64,000 nt of DNA from Pollutimonas harenae (GTDB lineage Bacteria > Pseudomonadota > Gammaproteobacteria > Burkholderiales > Burkholderiaceae_B), in NCBI RefSeq assembly GCF_004153685.1, contig NZ_SDQD01000003.1:124001-188000 (forward strand). Reading direction: 5' to 3'. The translations under genes and the position numbers were made by a program. The notes under the pieces are model-generated. The model did no database searches. It saw nothing but the letters and a program-made list of their open reading frames with translations, and was not told the origin of the DNA. Shown piece after piece: positions 18,490 to 28,506 of the stretch. Each line of letters starts with the position of its first letter. Position 1 is the first letter of the stretch.

Positions 18490-20229
18490 CTATAAACGGG
18501 GAACCGCCGCCAGCAAGCGGGCAGTTTCAGGGTGAGACGGCGAAGTCAGGACGCTTTCCGTGGTGCCGGATTCGATAATCCGGCCATCATGCATGATGGC
18601 AATCCGGTCAGACAGGTATTCAACCACACCAAAATTATGCGTAATAAAGAGATAAGAAATATTGAAATCAGCCTGCAGAGATTTCAGTAAATCGAGTATT
18701 TGCGCCTGCACTGAAACATCAAGTGCTGAGGTGGGTTCATCACAAACCAGCACGGCGGGCTCGACCGCCAATGCGCGCGCGATCGCGACACGCTGGCGCT
18801 GACCACCCGAAAACTCGTGCGGATAGCGGCTTGCTGTATTGTTGGGCAAGCCTACTCGATCAAGCAACGCTCGTATCTGCGCCTGACGCTGCTGGCGTGA
18901 CCGTTCGGGGCGCAAAGCCGCTATACCTTCATCTAGTATTTCACCCACCAGCATGCGGGGGTCGAGCGAGGCATAAGGGTCCTGGAAAACGATTTGTATG
19001 GATTGACGCAAACGCTGCAAGCGCCTGCCGTACGCATCGAGCAGACTGGTGCCAGCCAGGCTGGCCTGGCCCTCCACCACCGCCGTTTTATCCAGCAAAC
19101 GCAACAAAGCTTTGGCTGTGGTCGTCTTGCCACAACCCGACTCGCCCAATAAAGCCAGCGTCTCCCCAGCCCTAAGGTCGAAGCTGACATCCTTTACTAT
19201 GCTGATGGACGAGCCACCGCGCTGCCACCATCCTTGTTTGCGCGCGTAAGCCACCGACAAGTTGCGCACCGCCAGCAGCGGCTCCCCCGCTACTGAAGCC
19301 CCCTGCTTCGCCGCTCTGACGACACCCTCATCAGTTGAGCTGGCCGAAGGTGTCGCCGAAGCATGCGAACTGCTGGCGGACAAGGCTTGGCCTCGCTTGG
19401 CGAATGTGGGAATAGCGGCCAGCAATTCACGCGCATAAGGATGGCGCGGCGATGCAAAAAAATTTGCCGCATCAACGGTTTCAACAATTTCGCCCGAGCG
19501 CATCAATGCTACATGGTCGGCTACATTCTTGACGACTGCCAGATCATGGGTGATAAGCAGAATAGCCAGGCCCATTTCTTTCTGAATGTCTGCCAACAGA
19601 TTCAATATCTGTGCCTGTACGGTCACGTCCAGCGCTGTGGTGGGCTCGTCGGCAATCAGCAACCGAGGTTCAGCTGCCAGGGCTATGGCGATCATGATGC
19701 GCTGCTTCTGCCCGCCTGAAAACTGGAAAGGATAATCTTGCAAACGGCTTTCTGCGTCGGGGATGCCGACCCGCGCCAGCCACCAGGCAGCGCGCTGTTT
19801 TAACGCTTTTCCACGATAAGAGGTATGTACCTGCAAGGTTTCAAACAACTGCTGCCCTACTGTCAGTACCGGATTCAAGCTGGTGGAAGGCTCCTGGAAT
19901 ATGATGCCTACCTGCCCTCCTCGCACCTTACGCATGCCTTGTTCAGACAGACTATTCAACTCGGTTTGCCCAAGTTGAATTCGGCCCGCAGCGATCCGGC
20001 CCGCCTCAGGTAACAGGCGCAGCAAAGCCAGGGCTGTCATGCTTTTGCCGCAACCGGACTCACCTACCAGTGCAAATGTCTGACCCTGCGCTATGGCCAG
20101 ACCCAACGATTTAACGGCCTGGGCAGTGCCGGCGTCACTGGTAATCTGGACAGAAAGATCATGGACCGACAGCACGGGCTGGCCAGCACCGGGCCCATAG
20201 ACCTGGCTTGATGTCATAGGCTGACTCAC
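18490..20229 (-). CDS. Peptide ABC transporter ATPase, two fused ATP-binding domains (YejF-like)
   Basis: This 579-residue protein carries two complete ABC ATPase domains in tandem, as in YejF. Each has a Walker A (GESGCGKS and GESGCGKT), a signature (FSGGQKQR and FSGGQRQR) and Walker B (LLIADEP and VLVCDEP). It would power a DppBC-type permease for peptides or nickel-like solutes. The start is decided by context: GTG 20229 overlaps the stop of the upstream permease as GTGA and has GAGGAGG seven bases upstream, while ATG 20217 is 19 bases from that site. It is the last gene of a four-gene operon with two permeases and a binding protein. Confidence 0.93.
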   Translation of the reverse strand: MSQPMTSSQVYGPGAGQPVLSVHDLSVQITSDAGTAQAVKSLGLAIAQGQTFALVGESGCGKSMTALALLRLLPEAGRIAAGRIQLGQTELNSLSEQGMRKVRGGQVGIIFQEPSTSLNPVLTVGQQLFETLQVHTSYRGKALKQRAAWWLARVGIPDAESRLQDYPFQFSGGQKQRIMIAIALAAEPRLLIADEPTTALDVTVQAQILNLLADIQKEMGLAILLITHDLAVVKNVADHVALMRSGEIVETVDAANFFASPRHPYARELLAAIPTFAKRGQALSASSSHASATPSASSTDEGVVRAAKQGASVAGEPLLAVRNLSVAYARKQGWWQRGGSSISIVKDVSFDLRAGETLALLGESGCGKTTTAKALLRLLDKTAVVEGQASLAGTSLLDAYGRRLQRLRQSIQIVFQDPYASLDPRMLVGEILDEGIAALRPERSRQQRQAQIRALLDRVGLPNNTASRYPHEFSGGQRQRVAIARALAVEPAVLVCDEPTSALDVSVQAQILDLLKSLQADFNISYLFITHNFGVVEYLSDRIAIMHDGRIIESGTTESVLTSPSHPETARLLAAVPRL

Positions 20230-21683
20230 GGACGTGCCTCCTCGACGACAGTCGCGCGTCGCGTTCTGAACCGGCGCATGCGGGGATCGAAAGCATCTTG
20301 TACGGCATCGGCAAATATATTGGCCGACAGCACCAGGGCCAACAAGAAGACGAAGGCACCGAGCAAATTCCACCAAATCATGGGATCGCGTGACATTTCC
20401 AGGCGGGCTGCATCGATCATGGTTCCGAATGAGGGCATGCTGGGGTCCACACCGATACCCAGGTAAGACAGGACTGCCTCGTACAGCACCAGGCTGGAAA
20501 ACTCCAGCACCAGCGTAATCAGCACGATATGCATCAAATTGGGTAAAAGGTGGCGGCGCATGATGCGGACATGCCCTACACCAAACGCACGCGCGGCCTG
20601 AACATATTCCAGCTCGCGCAACTTCAAGGTTTCAGCGCGCAGCAGACGGCACAGGCCAGCCCACCCAGTCAGACCAAGAATCAGGCACAGGAGGAACAAA
20701 CGCAGGTCTGCCCTGGCAGCCACTGTGTCGAACAGTCCGGGATTGTTGTCGATATAAACCTGCATCATCAGCACGCAAGCAGCAATAAGCAGGACACCCG
20801 GTATGGAGGTCAGCGTGGTGTAGATGTACTGAATAATGTCATCGACACGGCCCTTGAAGTATCCGGCGGCAATTCCGAACACAAGCGCCGGTGGCAGCAT
20901 CGCAACGGTGGTCAAGGTGCCGATCACCAGCGCTGTACGCACGCTTTTGAGGCATTGCCACAAGACATCGTTACCCGTCCGGTCGGTACCCAGTACATGG
21001 TAATTGGCACCGATCGACACGGCCAGGGATGCCAGCAGCAAAATCAGACTCAGGGTGATCCACATCGGACGCCACGGCACACCTGACTCGCCACGCCACC
21101 ACGCTTGCCATGCCCGTCCCCATCCGTCACCTCGCCTGGCCTGGAACAAGGTCAATAAACCTGCTGTCAGCAAGGAAAGCACCAAACCCACGGCAGCACC
21201 CTGCGCACCGCGACGGTAGACATCCGCTTTATGGTCAGCCTCGTCCTGCAGCAACAAACCGGCATGCTTCAGACGCGGAAAATCCCTGACAGGCTGCCCG
21301 TCGATGATTTCAGTCTCTTTGGTGAACTGACGTATTGCCAGCGGTGCCGAGTAGGTGTTTTCACGTGCAGCCAACTGCGTCAAAGTCAGCAAATCATCAA
21401 GTGCCGAACGCAACACCGGTGAATAGCTTGGTTCGGCTTGCGCTGCCGCGGTGTGGCCGGCCACCGGCGGCAGCAAGGGGCGATAGTGCACGGAATCAAG
21501 CACACCCAACGCTACAAAAAATGCCAGGACTACGGCAGCGCACATGGCCGAAGGCGTCTGGCCCACGCTGCGCCAGGCCGAACGTAAGGAGGCGCTACGG
21601 CTTACACGAAATATATAGGCCACCAGTGCAAGCACCAGCAGCAAGACAAAGACATCGGTCCACAGAAAGACGAATTTTGGCAT
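20226..21683 (-). CDS. Peptide ABC transporter permease, DppC/YejE type with long N-terminal part
   Basis: The 485-residue protein is a binding-protein-dependent permease. The EAA-type loop appears in the conserved C-terminal part (VQAARAFGVGHVRIMRRHLLPN split around residue 385). Compared with typical DppC (about 300 residues) it has some 180 extra N-terminal residues: three additional hydrophobic helices and a loop between the first two with QFTKETEIIDGQPV that probably faces the periplasm. YejE-type proteins share such extensions. It overlaps the ATPase gene by four bases and follows the DppB-type gene after four bases, so translation is coupled. Confidence 0.92.
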   Translation of the reverse strand: MPKFVFLWTDVFVLLLVLALVAYIFRVSRSASLRSAWRSVGQTPSAMCAAVVLAFFVALGVLDSVHYRPLLPPVAGHTAAAQAEPSYSPVLRSALDDLLTLTQLAARENTYSAPLAIRQFTKETEIIDGQPVRDFPRLKHAGLLLQDEADHKADVYRRGAQGAAVGLVLSLLTAGLLTLFQARRGDGWGRAWQAWWRGESGVPWRPMWITLSLILLLASLAVSIGANYHVLGTDRTGNDVLWQCLKSVRTALVIGTLTTVAMLPPALVFGIAAGYFKGRVDDIIQYIYTTLTSIPGVLLIAACVLMMQVYIDNNPGLFDTVAARADLRLFLLCLILGLTGWAGLCRLLRAETLKLRELEYVQAARAFGVGHVRIMRRHLLPNLMHIVLITLVLEFSSLVLYEAVLSYLGIGVDPSMPSFGTMIDAARLEMSRDPMIWWNLLGAFVFLLALVLSANIFADAVQDAFDPRMRRFRTRRATVVEEARP

Positions 21684-21687
21684 GGCC

Positions 21688-22665
21688 TTACTCGAACCGG
21701 ATCCGCGGATCAGCTAGTGTGTACGAAATGTCAGCCAATATCAGACCCACGATATATAAGGCCGACCCCAGAAATACCATGGCACGGACAATGGAGAAAT
21801 CTTGTGCATTGATGGCATCGATGGTGTAGCTGCCCAGACCGGGAATGCCAAAAAAAGACTCAGAAATCAGACTGCCCATGAACAGCAGTGGTATGGCCGA
21901 CACGGTACCTGTAAGAATGGGCAGCATGGCATTGCGCAAAATGTGCCGGAACAGTACCAGGCGCTCGGACAAACCCTTGGCGCGTGCGGTGCGCACGTAA
22001 TCCTTGCCAGCCTCTTCCAGAAACAGGGTACGGTAAAAGCGCGTTTGTGCCCCCAGACCCGAAATAATGCTGACGAATATTGGAAGTACCAGGAATCGCC
22101 AACTTTCCCAGCCGTCGATAAAACCTGAATAGGGTACCCATCGCAGCACTTTCGCGAAAAGCCACTGTCCCGCAATGATGTAAAACAGGCCCGAGATGGA
22201 CAGCATCACCACGCAAATGACCACTCCCGCAAAATCCAGCCTGGTCCCTTTGAAAAAAACCAGCAGCAACGCAAAGGCAATGCAGGCGAACAAGCCCATG
22301 ATGAAGGTTGGCAAAGCCAATGCCAGGCTGGGGCCCATGCGCTGGCTGATTTCATGGCTTATGTCGCGGCCCTCATCGGAAAAACCGAAATCGAAACGCA
22401 GTAAAGGAATGGATCGGTTATAGAAGATGGTATCCGTCCATTTGGCCGTACCATCGGCTTCGGTATTGATGAACAGCGGTTTGTCGTAGCCTCTTTCAGC
22501 CTTCCAGCGATCGATGGCACTTTGACTCACACGCTGTCCACCTATGGACAAACGAGCCATATCGTCAGGCGTATTGACAGCAAAAAATAGAACAAAGGTC
22601 AGTAAATTGACTCCTATCAGTATCAGGACGCCATAGAGCAGCCGACGAAAAATGTAGCGAATCAT
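21688..22665 (-). CDS. Peptide ABC transporter permease, DppB/YejB type
   Basis: The 325-residue protein has the DppB layout: N-terminal helix MIRYIFRRLLYGVLILIGV split by the first loop, a large periplasmic loop, and five further helices, with the cytoplasmic coupling loop DYVRTARAKGLSE at about residues 220-232. It pairs with the DppC-type gene downstream to form the channel. Its ATG overlaps the stop of the binding-protein gene as ATGA (22662-22665), showing one operon. The long periplasmic loop (residues about 35-100) is typical of this subunit. Confidence 0.93.
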   Translation of the reverse strand: MIRYIFRRLLYGVLILIGVNLLTFVLFFAVNTPDDMARLSIGGQRVSQSAIDRWKAERGYDKPLFINTEADGTAKWTDTIFYNRSIPLLRFDFGFSDEGRDISHEISQRMGPSLALALPTFIMGLFACIAFALLLVFFKGTRLDFAGVVICVVMLSISGLFYIIAGQWLFAKVLRWVPYSGFIDGWESWRFLVLPIFVSIISGLGAQTRFYRTLFLEEAGKDYVRTARAKGLSERLVLFRHILRNAMLPILTGTVSAIPLLFMGSLISESFFGIPGLGSYTIDAINAQDFSIVRAMVFLGSALYIVGLILADISYTLADPRIRFE

Positions 22666-24914
22666 GGGCGTCTCACAGAATTATTCCGGTCCAAAGCCGT
22701 TGCACGGTCGCGGATTCGTGCCATACGCCAGGCCAGGCCCGCCCCCAGCACCAACAAGGCAGCCAGCACCCATAATGGCCACCAGACGGGAACATTCCAG
22801 GCCTTGATCTTTTGTGCACGTATGTCGGCGTCGATGCGGTAATACTGGAGAGTGTTGCGCACCATCTGCGTAGGCTTGGCATTGCCTACCCACGCCTGGT
22901 ATGCGCCACCTGATTTGGGAAAATAGCCAAACATCCAGGGCGCATCATGCTGAACAATGGCAACCATTTTGTGCACCAGCGCCTCCTTTTCGGGCCCATC
23001 ATCCAGAAAACGCATCTGCTCGAATAGCCGGTCATACTCCGGATTCTTGTAATTCGATGCGTTCTCGCCACCGTTGTCTGCCTTGGCATTAGGCCCGTAC
23101 AACAGAAACAGAAAATTCTCGGCATCGGGATAGTCAGCGACCCAGCCCCACATATACATTTGCGCGCTACCATTACGCATCTTGTCCTGGAAGCGGTTGT
23201 AATCGGTAGCCCGCACTTCAAGCTGGACATTGATGTTCGCCAATTGCCGGCGCATCCAGTCGAGCGTGGCACTGGAGCCCATACCCCCGGCGGAATCATA
23301 ATGCAGGATCAGCGGTTTTCCTGTTTTGGCATCCCTGCCGCCCGGGTAGCCTGCTTCAGCCAGCAGGCGCTTGGCATCGTCCAACGGGCGCCGCACGACA
23401 CGGCCATCCTGAAGCTCATAAACCTGGCTGTTATAGCCTGCCGGCAGCTTCTGGTAGCCCAAGACTCCAGGAGGCACCGGACCATGTGCTACCTGCCCCT
23501 CATCGTTCAGGAAGATCGAAACATACTGCTCCCAATTAAAGGCAATACTGATGGCTTGCCTGAGCTTGCGGTTTTTTTCTTGCTGCTCGGGCGTGTCGCC
23601 CAAACCCACGACGGGGTCCAGCCAGTTAAAACCCAAGTAATACTGTTGCGCTTCCGTCGTACTGCGAAGAATCAGGCCATGATCTTTATAGAGTGCCGCT
23701 TTTTCAGCAGAGTCGCCCGCAGCCACCCTCATGGCCACACCGTACTCGCCGCGATCCGCTTGCGGCAGATCGTAATAGCCCTGAAGAAACTTGCCCATCA
23801 GGGGGACGCTCTCCTTTTCCAGGGAAAATACGATGCGATCGACAAATGGAGTGAGCTTGCCGCAATCGTCCAGCAGGCCAGCTGCCCGATCTTCGGGTTC
23901 ACCTACGCAAGGATAAGGTTCGCCACGGAAATTGGGATTGCGCGCCAGCACATGGCGACGGTTAACAATCGATTCGGCCATCATGTAGGGGCCGGTGCCC
24001 ACAGGCCAGGTATTCAAAGAAAAATTATGCTCGGCCATGCCGGGCTGATGATAGAAGCGGTCGGCCTCCCAGGGGACAGGCGCCGTAAAAGTCATGGCCA
24101 GCCAATATTTGAACTGAGGGTACTTGCCTTTGACCTTGATCCGCAAAGTGTGGTCATCAATGGCCTGCACACCATCAAAGCCTATCTGTCGCAGATCAAG
24201 CCAGCCACGTCTGGCATCGCTGCCCTCTTGCTGGCGCAGCGCTTGGTCGGCTTGCTTCAGCCGGTCACCGTACTCACGCAAACCGACGATGTGCGAGGCC
24301 ATCACGCCGTATATGGGGGAAACCACACGTGGACTGGCCAGACGGCGGAAAGCATAGACATAGTCATCGGCAACAAGCTCGCGCGTACCCGTAAGCTCGA
24401 AATCGGTAATGCTGTACTTGCCCTGCAGGATTTCAGGTGACAACGGCCAATAAGCGTATTCACCCGAAGCGCTACGGGCAAAGGCGGGATGTGGCTGAAA
24501 CAAGATGTCTGGCTTGATACGCACATCGTACACACTGACGGCCACTTGCGCGCCCGGCACGTCATCCGGCAAGCGATTGCCTTCGTCATCCAGATAGACA
24601 GGCGGGTCGATAGCCGCTGCCGCCCTGGGTATCAGCTTGTAGGGACGAGCCAGATAATGATACCCATACAAGGGCTCATAAATGGAATAGGTAAAAGGCG
24701 TTTCGTCGGCCGAATAGGAACTGGCCGGATCCAGGTATTTGGGCGAGCGCTGTGTAAACGCCGTGTACAGGATATTTTCCTGTAGTTGCGCCTGCTCGTA
24801 GGGGCTATTGACCGGACTGCGCGAGCAAGCAGCCAGCAACACCGACACCAGCAGTGCACCCAGCAGACTGGAAACAAAACGCCATAGTCCTAGCACTGTT
24901 GCTTCTGCCAGCAT
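22662..24914 (-). CDS. Peptide ABC transporter binding protein, lipoprotein with C-terminal membrane helix
   Basis: The 750-residue protein belongs to SBP family 5 (DppA/OppA/YejA). A signal with lipobox LLAAC (Cys about residue 29) predicts lipid anchoring. Unusually a second hydrophobic helix, starting VWWPLWVLAALLVLGAG, sits near the C-terminus, followed by a basic tail, so both ends may be membrane-bound. Family runs such as YLGFNWLDP and MYMWGWVADYPDAENF are clear. The start overlaps the nuclease gene by 25 bases at ATG 24914; GTG 24896 gives a tidier signal peptide and is a real alternative. The gene opens the transporter operon. Confidence 0.88.
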   Translation of the reverse strand: MLAEATVLGLWRFVSSLLGALLVSVLLAACSRSPVNSPYEQAQLQENILYTAFTQRSPKYLDPASSYSADETPFTYSIYEPLYGYHYLARPYKLIPRAAAAIDPPVYLDDEGNRLPDDVPGAQVAVSVYDVRIKPDILFQPHPAFARSASGEYAYWPLSPEILQGKYSITDFELTGTRELVADDYVYAFRRLASPRVVSPIYGVMASHIVGLREYGDRLKQADQALRQQEGSDARRGWLDLRQIGFDGVQAIDDHTLRIKVKGKYPQFKYWLAMTFTAPVPWEADRFYHQPGMAEHNFSLNTWPVGTGPYMMAESIVNRRHVLARNPNFRGEPYPCVGEPEDRAAGLLDDCGKLTPFVDRIVFSLEKESVPLMGKFLQGYYDLPQADRGEYGVAMRVAAGDSAEKAALYKDHGLILRSTTEAQQYYLGFNWLDPVVGLGDTPEQQEKNRKLRQAISIAFNWEQYVSIFLNDEGQVAHGPVPPGVLGYQKLPAGYNSQVYELQDGRVVRRPLDDAKRLLAEAGYPGGRDAKTGKPLILHYDSAGGMGSSATLDWMRRQLANINVQLEVRATDYNRFQDKMRNGSAQMYMWGWVADYPDAENFLFLLYGPNAKADNGGENASNYKNPEYDRLFEQMRFLDDGPEKEALVHKMVAIVQHDAPWMFGYFPKSGGAYQAWVGNAKPTQMVRNTLQYYRIDADIRAQKIKAWNVPVWWPLWVLAALLVLGAGLAWRMARIRDRATALDRNNSVRRP

Positions 24915-25525
24915 TGATAACGCCAGACCCAAGGCTGAACGGGTTTGCCTTCTTGCCAGATACCCAGGCGTTTGCCGCGGGCCTGCTGTTCGAGGTCGGG
25001 CAGTTTGGAGTCCCGCATGAATTTTCCGCGTTTTTCCATATTGGCCCAGGCCATGCCGGCCTGCACCTGTTTCTGATTGGCCGTCATGCCATCGTCCAGC
25101 GGCACATCGCAAATATTTCGCTCATAGCGATCTTGCTCAAAACACTGTACCGAGATGGTTTTGCCGCTGATCAACCTTGTCAGGGCATCGCGTGAGGCCT
25201 GTGCCATAGGCTGGCCTGGGCGCTCGCGGTCTTTGGTAACTTCGGGTGCATCGATGCTGGACATGCGTATGCGTTCTTGTTTGCCATTGATAAGCATGGT
25301 GAAGGTGTCGCCGTCGGCTACACGCACTACGCGCCCCGTCAGCTTGAACGATGCTCCATCTTCGGCGGCGGCGCTAGCTTGCACCTGGGTGTTGGAGCCT
25401 GGATTGGGTAACCAGCCCAGCGCCGCGAGCACCAGCGCAACAGCAGCAAGCAATAGCTGAGCCCAACGACGCCCCATCAGGGCATCAACCAGCCGGCGTA
25501 CCAACGTATTCGTTACTCTATTCAC
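24890..25525 (-). CDS. Thermonuclease family protein (SNase-like), exported
   Basis: The 211-residue protein has an N-terminal hydrophobic helix (residues about 20-40), acting as signal or anchor, then a staphylococcal-nuclease-like OB fold. The motifs VVRVADGDTFTM and RIRMSSIDAPE are present, with QDRYER supplying the catalytic arginine and glutamate positions. Such proteins are calcium-dependent nucleases, and here the location is likely periplasmic. It overlaps the start of the peptide-binding protein gene by 25 bases, so it may be co-transcribed with the transporter, although no functional link is obvious. The cysteine-rich tail may form a disulfide. Confidence 0.88.
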   Translation of the reverse strand: MNRVTNTLVRRLVDALMGRRWAQLLLAAVALVLAALGWLPNPGSNTQVQASAAAEDGASFKLTGRVVRVADGDTFTMLINGKQERIRMSSIDAPEVTKDRERPGQPMAQASRDALTRLISGKTISVQCFEQDRYERNICDVPLDDGMTANQKQVQAGMAWANMEKRGKFMRDSKLPDLEQQARGKRLGIWQEGKPVQPWVWRYQCWQKQQC

Positions 25526-25651
25526 TTGTACTCCGGTCTATGGATAAGAGAAAGCTTTACCGCTACGCGGCGCAACGATTATAGGTGGTAGCGTGTCCTG
25601 GCAAAAGGTGGTTTATCCGGATGTGAACTTGGTTCGACTGAACTCAGACGC

Positions 25652-27292
25652 TTACACAGGCCAACTACGCTCAAGCACAGTACGCAGGGCCAGCGGCGCC
25701 GGCAGCGCACCGTACACACGCCCTGCCAGCTGGAAGCGGCTGTGGATGAAGGCATCGGCCAGTGCCAGAGGCGCGTGCCGCCGCAAAAGGCTGGCCTGAA
25801 CCAGAAGGACCAGTTCTTGGGCAATATATCGGGCCGCCGCTTCTTGATCCGGCCCTGCCAGAGTCAGCAGGGACAGCAAACTGGCAACACGCTGTTTAAG
25901 GACAGGCTCGTCGGCGCAGTCGCTCTCTAGGCTGTCTAGCAGGACGACGGCCAGTTCGGGATGGCGTTTTAGCCCGCGCAACACATCCAGGCACATGACA
26001 TTGCCCGAACCCTCCCAGATGGAATTGACTGGTGCTTCGCGATAAAGCCTGGCCATCGGGGCGTCTTCTATATAGCCATTGCCACCCCAAACCTCCATGC
26101 ACTCACCCAGCGCGGCAATCGTCCGCTTGCAAATCCAGAACTTTGCCGCAGGTGTCAGCAGACGGCGATAAGCCAGTTCTAGCGGATCGTTGTCGGTATC
26201 GTCGAACGCGCGGGCAAGACGCAGGGCCAATATGGTGGCCGCCTCGCTTTCCAGGCTAAGGTCCATCAGCACACTTTGCATGAGCGGCTGTTCGTTCAAT
26301 AGGCGTCCAAAGGCCACCCGATAACGCGCATGGTGCAAAGCCTGCACCAACCCCTGGCGCAACAAGGCTGCACTGCCCAGCACACAATCCAGACGGGTAT
26401 ATGAAGCCATCTCGACCAGTGTGGCGATGCCCCGCCCCGCCTCACCGACCAAAACCCCTGTGGCATCCTGAAACTCTACCTCGGCACTGGCATTGGATGC
26501 ATTGCCCATCTTGTTCTTCAGGCGCTGTATATGCACGCTGTTCCTGCTTCCGTCATCGAGCCAGCGGGGCACATAAAAGCAGGAAAACACCTCATCATGG
26601 CCGGCAAGCACCAGATGTGCATCGGAGGTTGGCGAGGAAAAAAACCATTTGTGGCCTGTCAGGCGATAGGGCATGCCGCGACCACCTGTTCCCAACGGGA
26701 CAGCACGCGTTGTGTTGCTGCGCAAGTCGGATCCACCCTGCTTCTCGGTCATACCCATGCCAACCATCATTGAAGTTTTATCCGCCAAGGGCAGATCGCG
26801 CTCGTCATACCGCGTTGAGTAGAGCAAAGGAGCGAGCGTATCGAACCATGGCTCTTGCTTGAGCACGGGAATAGCGGCCGATGTCATGGTAACCGGGCAT
26901 AAAGAGCCTGCTTCAAGCTGACCGTGCATCAGATAGATAGCGGCGCGCGCCACATGGGCCCCTTTTCCTGGCGCAGACCACGCACTGGCGTGCATGCCCT
27001 CCAGAAAAGCCATGCGCAAGAAACGGTGCCAGGCCGGGTGAAAGCGGACACGGTCGACCCGATGGCCCTGCCTGTCGTAGGATTCAAGTTCGGGTCTGTG
27101 GCGGTTGGCCTCGTGGGCCATGGCGAAGGTTTCCGTCTTGCCCAGGCGCTCGCCATAGTGCAGCAGCGCGTCTTCGCGAGACTGTCCTCCTTCTCGCCTG
27201 ACACCCTCTTGCAGGGCGATGTCGCTCGAATACAGGTTGTAGTCGCCAAGCTCAGGAACCTGGTTGGTGACCTCGTGTGTCGTCCAGCCCAT
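25652..27292 (-). CDS. aidB: AidB-like acyl-CoA dehydrogenase
   Basis: The 546-residue protein aligns by eye with E. coli AidB (541 residues): VRFHPAWH, QVEAGSLCPITM-like QLEAGSLCPVTM, GMGMTEKQGGSDLRSNTTRA, GHKWFFS and PVNSIWEGSGN are all shared. AidB is a flavoprotein of the acyl-CoA dehydrogenase fold that binds DNA and is induced in the response to alkylation damage. ATG 27292 is chosen because it matches the family N-terminus and has GAGGTG five bases upstream. It stands alone, with flanking genes not linked to DNA repair. Isovaleryl-CoA dehydrogenase-like function cannot be excluded, but the full-length match favours AidB. Confidence 0.9.
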   Translation of the reverse strand: MGWTTHEVTNQVPELGDYNLYSSDIALQEGVRREGGQSREDALLHYGERLGKTETFAMAHEANRHRPELESYDRQGHRVDRVRFHPAWHRFLRMAFLEGMHASAWSAPGKGAHVARAAIYLMHGQLEAGSLCPVTMTSAAIPVLKQEPWFDTLAPLLYSTRYDERDLPLADKTSMMVGMGMTEKQGGSDLRSNTTRAVPLGTGGRGMPYRLTGHKWFFSSPTSDAHLVLAGHDEVFSCFYVPRWLDDGSRNSVHIQRLKNKMGNASNASAEVEFQDATGVLVGEAGRGIATLVEMASYTRLDCVLGSAALLRQGLVQALHHARYRVAFGRLLNEQPLMQSVLMDLSLESEAATILALRLARAFDDTDNDPLELAYRRLLTPAAKFWICKRTIAALGECMEVWGGNGYIEDAPMARLYREAPVNSIWEGSGNVMCLDVLRGLKRHPELAVVLLDSLESDCADEPVLKQRVASLLSLLTLAGPDQEAAARYIAQELVLLVQASLLRRHAPLALADAFIHSRFQLAGRVYGALPAPLALRTVLERSWPV

Positions 27293-27468
27293 GATGCACC
27301 TCGCATGCCGCTCTGGCGGCATTCAGAAAGACCTGAAATCATCATAGCACCATGCATCGTCGTGACAGCCCGACACCTGCGTGATGGGTTAAAGTTATGG
27401 CTTGCCGGCATACCCGCTGGCCGGCTCTTGTTTGCACGCCATTTTGTTTCGATGACACTGGAAAAACC

Positions 27469-27840
27469 ATGACCGATCGCCAACTGATTATTGTTGCAGC
27501 CCTGACCTTGCTGGTGGGCGTCGGAGCCGGCGCCTTCGGTGCACACGGACTGAAACGCATCATCACACCCGACATGCTGTCCGTGTGGCAAACGGCGGTG
27601 CTGTACCAGCTGATACACGGTCTGGGCATGCTGGCCATTGCCGCTCTGGGAACCCGCCTGGGTTCGCCACTGCTCAACCTGTCCGGCAGCGTGATGTTTG
27701 CCGGTATATTGATTTTCAGCGGCAGCCTATACGCCCTGGTCCTGACCAATACAAAATGGCTGGGCGCCATCACCCCTATCGGCGGAGCGGCCTTCCTGAT
27801 TGCCTGGGCTATGGTTGCAGTGGCCGCCTACCGGTCCTGA
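27469..27840 (+). CDS. DUF423 family membrane protein
   Basis: The 123-residue protein has four hydrophobic helices and the DUF423 features GAFGAHGL near residue 25 and a mid-protein YQLIHGLGML run. E. coli YgdD belongs here; no function is established. The ATG at 27469 gives the normal family length; a longer in-frame reading from 27397 adds an unrelated hydrophilic leader. The eda gene follows after 38 bases. It is divergent from the aidB-like gene. Confidence 0.88.
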   Translation: MTDRQLIIVAALTLLVGVGAGAFGAHGLKRIITPDMLSVWQTAVLYQLIHGLGMLAIAALGTRLGSPLLNLSGSVMFAGILIFSGSLYALVLTNTKWLGAITPIGGAAFLIAWAMVAVAAYRS

Positions 27841-27878
27841 CCCTGCCTCTGCCCCCCTTTTCCTACAACGAGAAATTA

Positions 27879-28499
27879 ATGAACGCTCTTGAGTTACTCG
27901 AACAAAGCCCGGTCATGCCGGTTATTGTCATTCAGAATATTGATACTGCCGTCGAACTGGCACAGGCGCTGGTGGCTGGCGGCGTACGCAGCCTCGAGAT
28001 CACCCTGCGTTCAGATGCTGCCTTGCAGGCCATCACCGCCATCAGTCAGGAAGTGCCTGAAGCACTGGTAGGCGTGGGCACTATACGTAACGCCAGGCAA
28101 TGGGATGCAGCCGTGAAGGCAGGTGCCCGCTTTGGCGTCAGCCCGGGGCTTACCGCCGACATTGCCGCAGCCGTTCAGGCAACTGGCCTGCCCTTCTTGC
28201 CCGGCGTGGCCACAGCATCCGAATCCATGTACGCGGCCGACCAAGGCTTTACCGTACAAAAACTATTCCCTGCCGAAGCGGTGGGTGGTGTTGCTCTACT
28301 GAAGGCCTTGCAAGGGCCGCTGCCCGACATCGTATTCTGCCCAACGGGTGGCATCAACGCCGGCAATGCTGCAAAGTATCTGGCTTTGTCCAATGTGAAG
28401 TGTGTGGGTGGCTCATGGTTGACCCCCCCGGAAGCCGTCCTGGGCCAGCAATGGGAGGTCATCACCCAATTGGCAAAGCAGGCCTGCGAAATCCGCTGA
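27879..28499 (+). CDS. eda: 2-dehydro-3-deoxy-6-phosphogluconate aldolase
   Basis: Eda splits KDPG into pyruvate and glyceraldehyde 3-phosphate, the final Entner-Doudoroff step. The 206-residue TIM-barrel protein has the family run SLEITLRS (catalytic Glu and Arg), VGVGTI, and the Schiff-base lysine in KLFPAE at about residue 129, followed by PTGGINAGN for phosphate binding. It is convergent with the ketogluconate-type kinase and reductase genes, whose route ends at this enzyme after 6-phosphogluconate dehydratase, which is not in the window. The start at 27879 follows ACGAGAAATTA, a modest ribosome site. Confidence 0.93.
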   Translation: MNALELLEQSPVMPVIVIQNIDTAVELAQALVAGGVRSLEITLRSDAALQAITAISQEVPEALVGVGTIRNARQWDAAVKAGARFGVSPGLTADIAAAVQATGLPFLPGVATASESMYAADQGFTVQKLFPAEAVGGVALLKALQGPLPDIVFCPTGGINAGNAAKYLALSNVKCVGGSWLTPPEAVLGQQWEVITQLAKQACEIR

Positions 28500-28506
28500 T
28501 AGGCGC

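Noticed and set aside
23160-24440. Long open frame (426 codons) opposite the peptide-binding protein
   Set aside because: Antisense of a recognised SBP family 5 protein with no motif or ribosome site of its own.
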